DNA from: Phycisphaerales bacterium | GTDB lineage: Bacteria > Planctomycetota > Phycisphaerae > UBA1845 | Length of the DNA stretch: 7,675 nucleotides | NCBI GenBank assembly: GCA_030612785.1 | Contig: JAUWNF010000147.1 | Location: 1 to 7,675, forward strand | Reading direction: 5' to 3' | Shown: positions 1-7,675 of the stretch, piece by piece | Layout of the letters: each line of letters opens with the position of its first letter | How positions within the stretch are numbered: the first letter of the stretch is position 1 | The notes under the pieces: model-generated | The model's input: the letters and a program-made list of their open reading frames with translations, nothing else | Database searches by the model: none | Told to the model about the DNA's origin: nothing | Program-made: the position numbers and the translations under genes

Positions 1-1
1 G

Positions 2-1432
<1,431 letters not shown>

Positions 1433-1510
1433 GGTTTGTAGCGCTACTCTGGCACGACAATTGCCGATGCTTCGGGTAGCCCCGGAATGGTGTCCCTTTC
1501 CAGGGCGGCA

Positions 1511-1526
1511 GCGTCATTAGTGACGC
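1511..1526. repeat. Perfect inverted repeat (6-bp arms, 4-base loop) upstream of pta
   Basis: GCGTCA-TTAG-TGACGC reads as a perfect hairpin or dyad in the 123-base gap between the kinase stop and pta. It ends 17 bases before the pta Shine-Dalgarno and 29 bases before the ATG. It has no following T-tract, so it is not a normal intrinsic terminator. It could be an operator for a dimeric regulator, a 5'-leader hairpin, or chance. No convincing -35/-10 pair was seen in the gap, so I cannot say whether pta has its own promoter or is read through from the kinase gene. Confidence 0.4.
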
Positions 1527-1543
1527 GGCGGGTAAGATTTGTC

Positions 1544-1548
1544 AGGAG
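1544..1548 (+). promoter_or_regulatory. Ribosome binding site deciding the pta start
   Basis: AGGAG lies 7 bases before the ATG at 1556, which is near-ideal Shine-Dalgarno spacing. An in-frame ATG 69 bases upstream (1487) has no comparable site. It would add 23 residues rich in Arg, Ser and Val that do not belong to the family N-terminus. This supports 1556 as the real start. Confidence 0.8.
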
Positions 1549-1555
1549 TTCGCAG

Positions 1556-3667
1556 ATGGCTGACAAGATTTACGTCTCCGCGACCGACGCTCACGCCGGC
1601 AGCAGCGTGGTGGCGCTCGGCCTGGTGGGCATTTTGAGCCGGGCGGTGGACCGCGTCGGCTTCTTCAAGCCGGTGGGCGGCGGCGATACGGACCTGGACG
1701 TCGCGGTGATCAAGTCGGCACATCGGCTGCCCGCGGAACCGGGGCAGATGTGCCCGCTGTCGGTGGGCGAGGCCCGCGAGTTGATGGCCCACGGCGCCGA
1801 GAGCGCCATGCTCGACCGCATCTGCACCGCGTACGACGTCATCCGCGGAACCAGCGACTCGGTCGTCCTCGAGGGTATCAGTCACGAGCGTTTGCTGAGC
1901 GCCTTCGACCTGGACATTAACGCCACGATCGCCGCGCGCCTGGCGGCCCCGGTGGTCCTGGTGGCGGGCGCGTCCGCGGACGGCCATCCGATTCCGCCGC
2001 ACGCCCTGGCCAACACGGTCATTAACACGTGGCGCTCGTTCGAGGAAAAGGGCGCCGAGTTGATGGGGGTGGTGGTCAATCGGGTGATCGGCGATCCGTT
2101 TGAGTCCGCACGCGATCAATACGTCAAGGCGCTGCGGAAAGAGAAGCTCACCGTCTTCGGCACGCTTCCCGAACTGCGTTTTCTGGGGATGCCGCGCCTG
2201 CGCCAGATCGCCAAGGATCTCGGTGCACAAGTATTATTCGGTGAGGAGTCGCTCGGCAATATCGCCACCAAGACGGTGGTGGCGGCCATGACACCCAGAA
2301 ACTTCCTCACCTGGCTCGACGTGGATAACACGCTGGTCATCACCCCCGGCGACCGGCACGACATCATGCTGGCGGTGACCCTGGCCCAGATGTCGCCGCA
2401 GCATCGGCGGGTGTCCGGGCTGATCCTGACCGGAGGGTTCCGCCCCGACCCGGCGATTCTCAAGCTGGTCGAGAGCCAAACCGGCCCCAAGTTTCCCATC
2501 CTGACGGTGCGGGGGGACACGTTCAGCACCGTTAAGGCAGTGAGCGAATTAGATGTCCGCATCCGTCCCGGTGAGGACGACGACAAAATCTACGCCGCGG
2601 CCGCGAACTTCCAGCATCACGTCGACGAGGGCAAGCTGTGGGATGCGCTGGAGTTGACCGGAGCACGGGCGAAGGGAGCGGGCTCGTTCCTGGAGATGAT
2701 CATCAGCAAGGCGAAGAAGCTGAACAAGACCATCGTCTTCCCCGAGGGTGAGGAGGCCCGCACCATCCGGGCGGTCTCCCGGCTGGGCCAGGGACGGGTG
2801 GTCCGCCCGATACTCCTCGGCGACCCGGAGAAGATCCAAGGATTCGCCAAGGCGGAACAGGTGCCGCTGGACGGCGTCACCATCGTCAACCCCTTGACCT
2901 CCGAGAAACGCGAACAGTACGCCAACATCGTGTACGAGATCCGCAAGGACAAGCCCGGCGGTATGACCAAGGAAACGGCCTTGCAGGGCCTGGATGAGTC
3001 GCTCATTCGCTTCGGAACCGTCATGGTGCAATGCGGTGATGCCGATGGCCTGGTCTCCGGAGCAATTCACGCCACCGCGGACACGATTCGCCCGGCCTTT
3101 CAGTTGATCGGCGTCCATCCTGACGTGGGCGTGGCTTCGAGCATCTTCTTCATGGTGTTCAAAGACCGCGTACTTGTGTACGGCGACTGCGCGATTATCC
3201 CCAGTCCCAATGCGCAGGAGTTGGCCGGCATCGCCATCGCGGCGGCCCGCAATGCCCGCACCTTCGGTCTGGACCCCCGGGTAGCCATGCTCTCCTACTC
3301 AACCGGCGGTTCCGGCGCCGGCGACGATGTGGACAAGGTGACCGAGGCCACCGCCATCGTTCGGGAGCGCGACCCCACCGTGATGATCGACGGTCCCATA
3401 CAGTACGATGCCGCCATCGATCCGGAGATCGGCAAGCGTAAGCAGCCCGACTCGCCGGTCGCGGGGCAGGCCAACGTGTTCATCTTCCCCGACCTGGACG
3501 CGGGGAATATCGCCTACAAAGTGGTGCAGCGGATGAGCGGGGCCTTGGCGGTGGGCCCCATCATGCAAGGCATGAAGAAACCGATCAACGACCTCTCGCG
3601 TGGATGCAGCATCGACGACATCTACTACGTCGCCGCCATCACCGCAATCCAGGCGAACGGCATCTAA
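1556..3667 (+). CDS. pta: Phosphate acetyltransferase, long three-domain form
   Basis: Pta catalyses acetyl-CoA + phosphate <=> acetyl phosphate + CoA in the cytoplasm. The 703-residue product is close to the long enterobacterial Pta (about 714), not the short form (about 330). Domains: an N-terminal BioD/P-loop-like domain (about 1-190) starting MADKIYVSATDAHAGSS and containing FFKPVGG; a DRTGG-type middle domain (about 195-310) with TPGDRHDI (263-270) and LILTGG (289-294); and the C-terminal catalytic PTA_PTB domain (about 376-703). The catalytic part has KTIVFPEGEEART (391-403), MLSYSTGGSGAG from Met578, MIDGPIQYDAA, SPVAGQANVFIFPDL from Ser633, and GPIMQGMKKPINDLSRG. It is strikingly close to E. 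coli Pta in these stretches. The P-loop-like segment has AGSS where a true Walker A has GKS/T; E. coli Pta also lacks the lysine, so this domain is probably regulatory rather than a nucleotide hydrolase. ackA follows after 12 bases, so the two are almost certainly co-transcribed. The start was chosen from the AGGAG at 1544 and the family N-terminus. Confidence 0.97.
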   Translation: MADKIYVSATDAHAGSSVVALGLVGILSRAVDRVGFFKPVGGGDTDLDVAVIKSAHRLPAEPGQMCPLSVGEARELMAHGAESAMLDRICTAYDVIRGTSDSVVLEGISHERLLSAFDLDINATIAARLAAPVVLVAGASADGHPIPPHALANTVINTWRSFEEKGAELMGVVVNRVIGDPFESARDQYVKALRKEKLTVFGTLPELRFLGMPRLRQIAKDLGAQVLFGEESLGNIATKTVVAAMTPRNFLTWLDVDNTLVITPGDRHDIMLAVTLAQMSPQHRRVSGLILTGGFRPDPAILKLVESQTGPKFPILTVRGDTFSTVKAVSELDVRIRPGEDDDKIYAAAANFQHHVDEGKLWDALELTGARAKGAGSFLEMIISKAKKLNKTIVFPEGEEARTIRAVSRLGQGRVVRPILLGDPEKIQGFAKAEQVPLDGVTIVNPLTSEKREQYANIVYEIRKDKPGGMTKETALQGLDESLIRFGTVMVQCGDADGLVSGAIHATADTIRPAFQLIGVHPDVGVASSIFFMVFKDRVLVYGDCAIIPSPNAQELAGIAIAAARNARTFGLDPRVAMLSYSTGGSGAGDDVDKVTEATAIVRERDPTVMIDGPIQYDAAIDPEIGKRKQPDSPVAGQANVFIFPDLDAGNIAYKVVQRMSGALAVGPIMQGMKKPINDLSRGCSIDDIYYVAAITAIQANGI

Positions 3668-3679
3668 CCCGAGCACAAC

Positions 3680-4867
3680 ATGAAGATTCTCGTCATCAAT
3701 GCCGGCAGTTCGTCAATCAAGTACAAGCTCTACGACATGGCCGACCGGACCGAACGCGCCGTCGGCCTCATCGAACGCATAGGCGAAGCCCAATCGACGA
3801 TTGTTCATCAGTGCGCGGGGCGGGAGACGCGCCTGGCCGAACCGATTCCCGACGCGGACAAAGGTGTCGCCCGCCTGGTGGAGTTGTTGATCACCGTTGG
3901 CGATCCACCGCCGCTGTCCAGCCCGAGCGATGTAGCGGGCGTGGGGCACCGCGTGGTCCACGGCGGTGAGGCGTTCAGTGAATCGGTGGTGGTGGACGAG
4001 GAAGTGCTGGCGACGATCGCGGAATGCGCCACGCTTGCCCCGTTGCACAACCCGGCCAACCTCGCCGGTCTGCACGCAAGTATGAAGATCCTGCCCGGTA
4101 AGCCTCAGGTGGCGGTTTTCGACACGGCCTTCTTCCAGACCATGCCTCCGGCGGCTTATCACTACGCCCTGCCCTACGAATGGTACGATAAGTACCGCGT
4201 CCGTCGCTACGGCTTCCACGGCACCAGTCACCGGTACGTCGCCATGCGCGCCGCCGAACTGCTCGACAAACCGCGGCCCAACCTGATCACCCTGCACCTG
4301 GGCAACGGCTGCAGCATGTCCTGCATCCGCGCGGGCAAGGCGATCGACCAGACCATGGGCCTGACCCCACTGGAGGGGCTGGTGATGGGCACACGTAGCG
4401 GCGACTTTGACCCGGCCATCATCTTCCACCTCATCCGCCAGGGTCTGAGCGTGGACGAGGTCCGCACCAGTCTGGAGAAAAAGAGCGGGTTGCTCGGCGT
4501 CAGTGGTGTGTCACGCGATCTGCGCGACGTTCACCAGGCCGCCGAAGCGGGCAACGAACGCGCCGCCTTGGCGATCGAGGTTTTCGCCCACCGGGCACGC
4601 AAGTACCTAGGCGCTTTCCTGGCTGAGCTGGGCACTTGTGATGCCGTGGTGTTCACCGGCGGTATCGGCGAGAACGCCGTGTTCATGCGCGAAAAGATCA
4701 TCTCCGAACTTGCCCCGCTGGGTATAGAACTGGATGTCAAATCCAACGACCACCGCGACAACGAGCCGTTTCGCATCAGCACGGAAGGCAGCCGGACCGC
4801 CGTGTGGGTCATCCCCACTAACGAGGAACTGATGATCGCCCGCGACACCGCCCGACTGATCTCTTGA
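3680..4867 (+). CDS. ackA: Acetate kinase
   Basis: AckA catalyses acetyl phosphate + ADP <=> acetate + ATP in the cytoplasm, the partner step to Pta. The 395-residue product has the normal family length (about 400) and belongs to the ASKHA fold. Visible hallmarks are the N-terminal signature MKILVINAGSSSIKYKL with Asn7, GHRVVHGGE with Arg91, AVFDTAFF with Asp148, RRYGFHGTSHRY with His180, HLGNGCS (206-212), MGTRSGDFDP with Arg239, FTGGIGEN (325-332) and the C-terminal IPTNEEL with Glu382. By family alignment these match the substrate and catalytic residues known from the Methanosarcina enzyme (Asn7, Arg91, Asp148, His180, Arg241, Glu384), so the enzyme should be active. The ATG is 12 bases after the pta stop. 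Only a weak GAG (3671-3673) is a possible Shine-Dalgarno, so translation may depend on coupling to pta. Gene order is pta then ackA, the reverse of E. coli. Propionate and butyrate kinases are alternatives within the superfamily, but the motifs and the pta neighbour favour acetate. Confidence 0.97.
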   Translation: MKILVINAGSSSIKYKLYDMADRTERAVGLIERIGEAQSTIVHQCAGRETRLAEPIPDADKGVARLVELLITVGDPPPLSSPSDVAGVGHRVVHGGEAFSESVVVDEEVLATIAECATLAPLHNPANLAGLHASMKILPGKPQVAVFDTAFFQTMPPAAYHYALPYEWYDKYRVRRYGFHGTSHRYVAMRAAELLDKPRPNLITLHLGNGCSMSCIRAGKAIDQTMGLTPLEGLVMGTRSGDFDPAIIFHLIRQGLSVDEVRTSLEKKSGLLGVSGVSRDLRDVHQAAEAGNERAALAIEVFAHRARKYLGAFLAELGTCDAVVFTGGIGENAVFMREKIISELAPLGIELDVKSNDHRDNEPFRISTEGSRTAVWVIPTNEELMIARDTARLIS

Positions 4868-4890
4868 CCCAACCTCTCCTTCATACAAAA

Positions 4891-4930
4891 GCCCGCCCAG
4901 CCGTCCATTCGAGGGGGAAGCTGGGCGGGC
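4891..4930 (-). terminator. Strong GC-rich stem-loop between convergent genes; intrinsic terminator on the minus strand
   Basis: The arms GCCCGCCCAGC (4891-4901) and GCTGGGCGGGC (4920-4930) pair perfectly over 11 bp around an 18-base loop. On the minus strand the stem is followed at once by TTTTG (complement of 4886-4890), the classic intrinsic terminator layout. It would end transcription arriving from the protease gene. On the plus strand the stem starts 23 bases after the ackA stop but is followed by CTGAACTC, with no T-tract. Termination of pta-ackA here is therefore plausible but weaker. It is the only terminator-like structure seen between the two convergent units. Confidence 0.8.
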
Positions 4931-5254
4931 CTGAACTCTCATTGCCGCGCGCCAAGTTCAATGGCGCCGCGCCACCTATACGTGCGCAATCCTACGGACA
5001 GGCCGCGTCCAGCTCAGCACTGGTGCCAATCGGACCGTTGTAGTTCTGGGAAAACCCGTCGCCGTCGCGGAAGTCAACCTGCCCACCACTGAGTGCCGCA
5101 AACCGAACGTCACGCCGCACGTCCTCCGCCGTCACAATCGGGCCCACGTCGGAGCAATAAGGTCTCCTGCATGGCACGAATGCTGCGGATCCCGTGTACG
5201 AACGCACGGCGCTACAGCATATGTAGGGTCTGTCCTGAGTGCTCGTTCTTCCTC
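4931..5254. other. Intergenic region between the terminator and the protease stop
   Basis: No RNA gene, promoter or known mobile element was recognised here. It contains the doubtful minus-strand frame described separately (4992-5207). A small hairpin lies next to the terminator: GCGCCA 4949-4954 pairs with TGGCGC 4962-4967 across a 7-base loop, with an overlapping alternative TGGCG/CGCCA at 4962-4974. A loose inverted pair GGACAGGCC (4996-5004) / GGGTCTGTCC (5226-5235) matches at 8 of 9 positions. These structures are short enough to be chance. The stretch would be the 3' untranslated region of the protease transcript if that transcript runs to the terminator at 4930. Confidence 0.4.
4992..5207 (-). 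pseudogene. Doubtful small ORF, possible C-terminal remnant of a secreted protein
   Basis: The 71-codon minus-strand frame starts at a GTG (5205-5207) with no visible Shine-Dalgarno and ends at a TAG (4992-4994), 61 bases before the terminator stem. The frame is open further upstream to a TGA at 5274-5276, but it has no ATG. I do not recognise the product. The second half (about residues 24-71, ending GTSAELDAACP) uses GC-rich third positions and reads like ordinary protein; the first half is less convincing. The stretch VRFAALSGGQVDFRDGDGF followed by AELDAAC loosely recalls the repeating beta-strand tails of some secreted proteins ('F.AG..V.L.DGF....F.A.LD'), which is only an impression. 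It could be a leftover of a lost gene in line with the protease, a small downstream gene, or noncoding sequence. Confidence 0.25.
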
Positions 5255-7675
5255 TTAGAATGGTCCGTTCAGCTCACCAAGGAACACCGAGAAGTCATCT
5301 AGATCGATCATCTCGTCGGTGCCGGTCATGTTGCCGGGCTTGCACTGCTCTTCTGCTACGACTGACTTCTCGAAGCACCTCTGAAAGACGGCGAAGTCAG
5401 CCAGGTCCACGTTGCCGTCGGGCTCGAAGTCGCCGGTCCCATGGGGCTCGCAAGTATCGCCGGCCTCGTCACCCCACTCGTCAGCCGCGCACGCATAGCC
5501 GTTCGGGCTGCTCTGGCAGTCGCCGTAATCGTCGCAAGTCTCGGCGCCGTCACAGAACAGACCGTTACTGCACGCCTCGTCAGAGGTGCACTCACACGGC
5601 GGGCACGGCCCACCGCAGTCGATGCGGTCCTCGCCCTGGTTCTGGGTGCCGTCATAACAGGTGGCGCTGGGGACACAGTCCGGCCCGGTGAGGGTCAGCG
5701 TATAGCTGCCGGTGGAGCCGTTCCAACCCGTGATGCGGATTAAGTAGGTGTTGCCGGCGATCACACTGATGGTGACTTGAGACGGCCCGCCGCCGCCGCA
5801 GTAGTCGTCGTCGCAGTCCAGCTCGTTAGCGCTGGTGCCGGGGCACCCGGAGTGGATCGAGAGCACCGAATCGTAGCTCGTGCCCACGCACAGGGAGAAC
5901 GTCGCGTTCCCATTGGCATCGGGCGTGTAGCTGTACCAGACGTCGGGGGTGCTGTTGCTGTCGCCGCAGCTAGCGGACCCGTCGTTCGTGGCGCTGCTCG
6001 TGTTCCCCGTGTACGTACCGGGGCACGCCTCGAAAGCCCCTGTGCAACTGTCGTTGTCCCCGACCTTGAGCATCACACTTCTCGTGGTGTCGCCATCGTG
6101 GTCTGTCGTGTTGATGAAGTTGATGGTGTCAGTGTAATAGCCGATGCTGAGAGTATCGGCAATAGTATTGATCGATACGGTGACGTTCGCCGTGTCGCCG
6201 ACATTGGGCAGCGCCCCGGAACCGTTGGTGATGCTCACCCATGGCTGGCTGTTGGTGACGTCGTAGCTGATGCTGCCGGGCCCCATGTTCTCGAGGGTGT
6301 AGATTGCGCTGTCCGGGTTAAAGGGACCCCCATAAGGCCCCGCGGAGTCGAGAGGACTGCAAGGCGAAACCTGCAGGCCGGTGGCATCCGCCATTCGCAA
6401 ATTCGGATTGCCCAGCAACGCTCCCCATTCAAACGTTTCATACTTGAGGTAGCTCCACAGTCCATAAGTGTACATGTCCGTTAGGGCCCGCTGATGTGCC
6501 TGGCCCTGGGTGTAGTCACCCGAAGTTACATAAGTCGTGAAGAAGTAGTCCATCGACTGACTGGAGCCGTCATACGGATCGTTCCAACCCGGACATCCGA
6601 GGGCGACCTTAGTGGAGCCCACGTAGCCGACACCGCCCTGTCCCATCATCGCCCAACCGAGGTTGTCTTCATCGGTGTCGTGGTTGCTGCAGGCGTCCGC
6701 GAAGATGATCGCCGGGTAATCGTCGTTGAGGTACGAGCACGTGGAGTTCGCGACGAAGGCCTCACCGGTGCCGTGGTATATGTGACTGGAAGTGGGCGAC
6801 CCGTGGCCGGCCCAGTTCACGAAGGCGTACGTGCCCGCCGACCACACGGTGCGGACGTTGGTGTATGTCAGGTTGTAGTCCATGGCGAAGGTGGAGTTGC
6901 CCTGCTCGTACATCCGCGTCATGGTCCAGTCGGACATCCAGGTCTGATCGACCTTCGCCTCCATGAGCTCGGCGTTGTCCGTCCGCGGATTCGGATCGTC
7001 ATTCCAGAAGAAAGCCCCCAGAAGGAGGATGTTCTTCTTGAACGCCGGATCATCGTTCTGCTCATATGCAACAGACTTGTTGCAGATGCTCAGCACCGTC
7101 GAGGCCGAACTGTAAGGGATTCGACCGACGTTCACTTCTCCGTAGTAGTCGATGGAATCCGAGTTCTCGCCGTAGAGGTGATCCCCGTCATCATCCCAGG
7201 ATTGATCGTCCGGGAGAGAGAGTTCGGCGAAGTAGAAATCTGTTTCCGGTTTTCCGTATCCCAGATCCTGCTCGGTGCGGCGCATGGGCACATCGTCGTA
7301 GTGGCCCACGAGGAGCACGTCCTCAATGCCCCATTCGCCCGAAGGGTATTTGGCTCTGAGAAAGGCCCTCATATCCGACGCCAGGTCGTAACCACCGTTA
7401 TAGTTGGTATCGATCCAGGTGGTGGTCACCACCTCGACGTTTCTGCCTTTGGCGGTTTCCCAGTCCACCAGGGGCGTCACCGAAGCGACCAAGGAATCCA
7501 GGGTAATAATGACGAAGTCGTGTAGACCTCTATTCAATGATCGGTCTTGGGGGTACCACGTCTGGGCTTGATCGTGATTGATGATAATCTCATTGGCAAG
7601 ACGCTCGGTTCTTGCGAGGTTATCCACCAATACAGCACTGCGCTTCTCCGGAAAAGAGTAGTTTACATGGACAGT
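5255..7675 (-). CDS. Secreted gingipain-like (C25) cysteine protease with BACON-like, PPC-like, Cys-rich and dockerin-like domains; N-terminus outside the window
   Basis: This is probably an extracellular peptidase. Numbering is from the TTG codon at 7628-7630, but the frame stays open for 15 more codons to the window edge (reading TVHVNYSFPEKRSAVL). The true start, signal peptide and propeptide are therefore missing. Residues about 37-415 are a Peptidase_C25 domain: HDFVIITLDS, VLLVGHYDDVP (105-115), TDFYFAEL (130-137), EVNVGRIP (165-172), catalytic His276 in NWAGHGSP, catalytic Cys314 in IIFADACSNHD, and the closing GNPNLRMAD. Asp131 aligns with the third catalytic residue of gingipains. 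Residues about 416-524 form a BACON-like beta domain (PWVSITNGSGALPNVGDTA). Residues about 525-652 are a PPC-like domain (PDVWYSYTP, YDSVLSIHSGCPG, YLIRITGWNG). Residues 652-727 hold 12 Cys, including DCGGPCPPC. Residues 734-745 (DFEPDGNVDLAD) are a good dockerin-type EF-hand loop; a second loop at 768-779 is degenerate. There is no PEP-CTERM or other membrane anchor at the C-terminus, which ends NGPF. Substrate specificity cannot be read from the sequence. Confidence 0.9.
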   Translation of the reverse strand, partial: TVHVNYSFPEKRSAVLVDNLARTERLANEIIINHDQAQTWYPQDRSLNRGLHDFVIITLDSLVASVTPLVDWETAKGRNVEVVTTTWIDTNYNGGYDLASDMRAFLRAKYPSGEWGIEDVLLVGHYDDVPMRRTEQDLGYGKPETDFYFAELSLPDDQSWDDDGDHLYGENSDSIDYYGEVNVGRIPYSSASTVLSICNKSVAYEQNDDPAFKKNILLLGAFFWNDDPNPRTDNAELMEAKVDQTWMSDWTMTRMYEQGNSTFAMDYNLTYTNVRTVWSAGTYAFVNWAGHGSPTSSHIYHGTGEAFVANSTCSYLNDDYPAIIFADACSNHDTDEDNLGWAMMGQGGVGYVGSTKVALGCPGWNDPYDGSSQSMDYFFTTYVTSGDYTQGQAHQRALTDMYTYGLWSYLKYETFEWGALLGNPNLRMADATGLQVSPCSPLDSAGPYGGPFNPDSAIYTLENMGPGSISYDVTNSQPWVSITNGSGALPNVGDTANVTVSINTIADTLSIGYYTDTINFINTTDHDGDTTRSVMLKVGDNDSCTGAFEACPGTYTGNTSSATNDGSASCGDSNSTPDVWYSYTPDANGNATFSLCVGTSYDSVLSIHSGCPGTSANELDCDDDYCGGGGPSQVTISVIAGNTYLIRITGWNGSTGSYTLTLTGPDCVPSATCYDGTQNQGEDRIDCGGPCPPCECTSDEACSNGLFCDGAETCDDYGDCQSSPNGYACAADEWGDEAGDTCEPHGTGDFEPDGNVDLADFAVFQRCFEKSVVAEEQCKPGNMTGTDEMIDLDDFSVFLGELNGPF

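Noticed and set aside
1433..1510. Possible sigma-70 promoter for pta (TTGCCG at 1461)
   Set aside because: No acceptable -10 box at 16-18 bases spacing; the match is too weak to call.
1487..1555. N-terminal extension of Pta from the ATG at 1487
   Set aside because: It has no ribosome binding site, its basic composition is unlike the family, and a strong AGGAG precedes the ATG at 1556.
5212..5226. Small palindrome CTACA-gcata-TGTAG
   Set aside because: A 5-bp stem with a 5-base loop is expected by chance in a window this size and shows no link to a start or stop.
5093..5302. Plus-strand 69-codon frame in the intergenic region
   Set aside because: It runs over the protease stop on the other strand, is rich in Arg, Pro and Ser in a shadow-like way, and has no ribosome binding site or homology that I can see.
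5777..6484. Plus-strand open frame of 235 codons opposite the protease C-terminal half
   Set aside because: It is a shadow of the BACON-like and PPC-like domains, rich in Val, Ala and Arg, with no family motif.
6494..7525. Long plus-strand open frame (343 codons) opposite the protease gene
   Set aside because: It lies antisense to clear C25 motifs. Its product is a Val/Arg/Gly/His-rich composition typical of the opposite strand of a GC-rich gene, and no domain is recognisable.

Overview
The window looks like a piece of a high-GC planctomycete chromosome, or of a close relative in an environmental assembly. The evidence is the minus-strand gene at the right: a secreted protein that combines a gingipain-type (C25) cysteine protease, a BACON-like beta domain, a pre-peptidase-like (PPC) domain, a Cys-rich segment and a C-terminal dockerin-like EF-hand tail of the 'DGxVDLxDFxxFxxCF' type. 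That combination is typical of secreted planctomycete proteins. The lineage is an inference from protein style. No rRNA, tRNA or other marker gene is present.

Layout. Positions 2-1432 (+) hold the C-terminal part of a hybrid sensor histidine kinase (end of a PAS domain, coiled coil, HisKA, HATPase_c, REC); its start lies left of the window. A 123-base gap follows, with a perfect 6-bp inverted repeat (1511-1526) and a good Shine-Dalgarno. Next is a tight two-gene unit: pta (1556-3667, long-form phosphate acetyltransferase) and, 12 bases later, ackA (3680-4867, acetate kinase). A strong GC-rich stem-loop (4891-4930) closes the unit. Its T-tract is on the minus strand, so it fits best as terminator of the opposing transcript, though it may act in both directions. 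Positions 4931-5254 contain a doubtful 71-codon minus-strand reading frame that may be the tail of a lost gene. From 5255 to the right edge (-) lies the protease gene. It has no stop before the edge, so its N-terminus (signal peptide, propeptide) is outside.

How the genes work together. Pta and AckA form the acetyl-CoA / acetyl-phosphate / acetate pathway: ATP by substrate-level phosphorylation in the acetate-forming direction, or acetate activation in reverse. Acetyl phosphate can phosphorylate some receiver domains in other bacteria, so the neighbouring hybrid kinase is a conceivable but unproven partner. The protease is convergent with the acetate genes and is probably an independent unit for extracellular protein breakdown.

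Apart from the protease architecture and the possible gene remnant, the window is ordinary. I found no CRISPR array, transposase, phage gene, tRNA or rRNA, and nothing that clearly amounts to a new system.
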